DNA from: Blautia sp. SC05B48
GTDB lineage: Bacteria > Bacillota > Clostridia > Lachnospirales > Lachnospiraceae
NCBI RefSeq assembly: GCF_005848555.1
Contig: NZ_CP040518.1
Location: 991,001-1,055,000, forward strand
DNA length: 64,000 nt
Direction: 5' to 3'
Part shown: piece after piece, positions 62,422 to 64,000 of the stretch
How positions within the stretch are numbered: position 1 is the stretch's first letter
How the letters are laid out: each line of letters starts with the position of its first letter
Notes under the pieces: generated by a model
Seen by the model: the letters and a program-made list of their open reading frames with translations, nothing else
Database searches by the model: none
Told to the model about the DNA's origin: nothing
Program-made: the position numbers and the translations under genes

Positions 62422-64000
62422 ATGAAATTTCCACCCAACATCAACATCCCCGACTCCCTCAAAGGAGTCTTCAAAAAAAGCTCCACCCCGGATCCCCTCA
62501 GAGAACCCCGGCGCAACCCCAAGGACAACATTCCCCTGAACTTCCGCGAACGCAGCAACGCCCGCGTAAGTCTTATGGCATCCGTCATCGTCCTTGCGAT
62601 CCTAGTCCTCTTCTTCAATCAGCTGGACTACCGCCTCATCCGCAAACCAGCCATAGACGCACAGAAAAAAGCCGCGGCAGCCAAAACCAAAGCCGATCAG
62701 GAAGCAGCCGACACCACTGCCGAAACTACCACCGCCTCCGTCATCGCAGTAGGCGACAACCTCTATCACCAGAGTCTCATCGACGCAGGCGCATCCTCTG
62801 ACGGCAACTGGAACTACGACAAGATCTACACCCACATCCAGGACGCCATCAAGGACGCAGACATCAAAATGATCGATCAGGAAACCGTCTTCACAACCGA
62901 CCATGACAGCGTAAGCTCCTACCCATCCTTTGCAACACCCACAGAAGTAGGAGACGCCATTATAAAAGCCGGATTCAACGTAGTAGAATCCGCCAACAAC
63001 CACATTGATGACTTCGGAGAGGGCTTCCTCACAGACACACTGAACTTCTGGAAAACCAAATATCCGGATGTCACACTTCTGGGAATCCACGATTCCCAGG
63101 AAGATGCCGACACCGTAAAGATCCGCGAAATAAACGGTATCAAGATTGCATTTCTGGATTACACCTACGGTACAAACGTAGGCGGCATTGAAGGAAAAGA
63201 CTACATGATCGACATGATCCGCAAAGACAAGATCACAGCCATGATCCAGAAAGCAAAAAAGCAGGCCGACTGTATCATCTTTGTAGCACACTGGGGTACC
63301 GAAGGCGAAACCATGCCAAACGAATATGAAAAACAGTGGGCAGCCTACCTTATGGAGCAAGGCGTAAATGTCATAATCGGCGGACATCCACATGTACTCC
63401 AACCATATGGCCGTCTTACTGATGACAAAGGCAATGAAACTGTAGTCTTCTACTCTCTGGGAAATTTCGTATCCACCCAACAGAAGCTGGAAGAACTTCT
63501 CGGCGGAATGGCAAAATTCACCATTCAGAAAACCGTACAGAACGGCAAGACCTCAATTGAGATCCTGACTCCTACAGTGGAACCTCTGGTCATGCATTAC
63601 AACAGCGATGCCGGTGAATTCGGACCATATATGCTTTCCGATTACACAGAAGAACTTGCATCTCAGAATGGTGTACAGTCATACATTGGTTCCGGTGTAT
63701 TCACTCTTGACAATCTGAAAAAGAAGTTCAACGAGATCATGTCCATGAATGTCACTCCATCCACAGGAACCAACCTCCTGGATGTGACCATTGACACAGA
63801 CCTGAACATGATCGATGCATCCGGAAATATCGTAGAAGATACCGACTCCATCACAGCAGAAAAATATTACGCAGATAAAGGCATTGACATCACTTCCGAA
63901 GACTTTAACTCTGCTGATAATAACTCAGGCAGCACAGACGACTCCTCGGATGACGGTTCCTACGATGATGGTTCCTATGATGACGGTTCCTACGATGATG
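62422..64000 (+). CDS. capA: CapA-family poly-gamma-glutamate-type capsule protein (3' end missing)
   Basis: A gene starting at ATG 62422 and running off the right edge, at least 526 residues. It has a proline-rich cytoplasmic N-terminus, one membrane segment (ARVSLMASVIVLAILVLFF), a coiled-coil/Thr linker, then a PGA_cap metallophosphatase-like domain: IAVGDNLYHQSLI, ESANNHIDDFG, FVAHWGTEGE and GGHPHVLQP are the metal-site blocks. The visible C-terminus is acidic with repeated SYDDG units. The role is in capsule or cell-surface polymer handling. The ribosome site is weak. The repeated SYDDG stretch is a low-complexity tail. Confidence 0.87.
   Translation, partial: MKFPPNINIPDSLKGVFKKSSTPDPLREPRRNPKDNIPLNFRERSNARVSLMASVIVLAILVLFFNQLDYRLIRKPAIDAQKKAAAAKTKADQEAADTTAETTTASVIAVGDNLYHQSLIDAGASSDGNWNYDKIYTHIQDAIKDADIKMIDQETVFTTDHDSVSSYPSFATPTEVGDAIIKAGFNVVESANNHIDDFGEGFLTDTLNFWKTKYPDVTLLGIHDSQEDADTVKIREINGIKIAFLDYTYGTNVGGIEGKDYMIDMIRKDKITAMIQKAKKQADCIIFVAHWGTEGETMPNEYEKQWAAYLMEQGVNVIIGGHPHVLQPYGRLTDDKGNETVVFYSLGNFVSTQQKLEELLGGMAKFTIQKTVQNGKTSIEILTPTVEPLVMHYNSDAGEFGPYMLSDYTEELASQNGVQSYIGSGVFTLDNLKKKFNEIMSMNVTPSTGTNLLDVTIDTDLNMIDASGNIVEDTDSITAEKYYADKGIDITSEDFNSADNNSGSTDDSSDDGSYDDGSYDDGSYDD

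Noticed and set aside
62602-63480. A 292-codon minus-strand ORF opposite capA
   Set aside because: Antisense shadow of the CapA domain; composition rich in Cys, Gly and Val as expected from reversed codons.

Overview
The window looks like a chromosomal segment of a gut Lachnospiraceae (Blautia/Ruminococcus/Dorea-like) Firmicute. This is inferred from strong AGGAGG ribosome sites, a bacterial V-type ATPase operon, mucin-sugar genes (two GH29 fucosidases with nagB), a mannose-family PTS, TnpV-type transposon genes and a Rpn/PD-(D/E)XK nuclease remnant. No 16S or other marker is present, so the genus is not fixed.

Layout. (1) 1-12.1 kb: an integrative mobilizable element abutting the 3' end of guaA. 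From its right end it carries an XRE regulator facing a divergent promoter with four copies of one operator, xis, int, a MobC-like protein, an AAA_25 helicase, a MobV relaxase with a candidate oriT, two TnpV proteins, and a lincosamide-type resistance pair (ABC-F then Lnu) behind a full attenuator (promoter, 4-codon leader ORF, terminator). At the left edge is an AAA ATPase + RloB-like pair of abortive-infection type, whose RloB-like gene is broken. (2) 12.1-22 kb: guaA, an AGCS symporter, an AT-rich insert (WYL regulator, RHH protein, secreted Ig-like protein) beside tRNA-Lys(CTT), then trmB-MATE. (3) 22.2-30.8 kb: a nine-gene V-ATPase operon (H/G-C-I-K-F-E-A-B-D) in which the proteolipid gene K has a frameshift at an A8 run. 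(4) 30.8-31.6 kb: an AT-rich gap with a cluster of DnaA boxes, then a second MATE pump. (5) 33.2-42.4 kb: a fucosylated-glycan operon (GH29, ABC binding protein and two permeases, GH29, then nagB) opposite two tandem LacI regulators, with AAACGTTT operators. (6) 42.5-51.7 kb: a transglutaminase-like protein, CutC, DeoR, M28 peptidase, NlpC/P60, YitT and a Cof hydrolase. (7) 51.8-58.8 kb: a mannose-family PTS with GH13 alpha-glucosidase, LacI and TrxB-like reductase. (8) 58.9-64 kb: DUF885 peptidase, thioesterase + Nif11-like peptide, a Rpn remnant and a partial CapA protein.

The most unusual signal is in gaps. Around 49.2-49.65 kb and 61.97-62.24 kb lie two copies of one multi-hairpin element. 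Each has a perfect 25-bp stem whose sequence is unrelated between the copies, enclosing a nearly identical core (32 nt + 14 nt). Smaller hairpins with a conserved CAGCGCAGC loop lie upstream in both, and a related small hairpin occurs at 21.88 kb. Conserved core with covarying stems is the signature of a structured RNA or a folded-DNA repeat; I recognise no named family.

All functional calls come from reading protein and DNA motifs by eye; no database or folding program was run.
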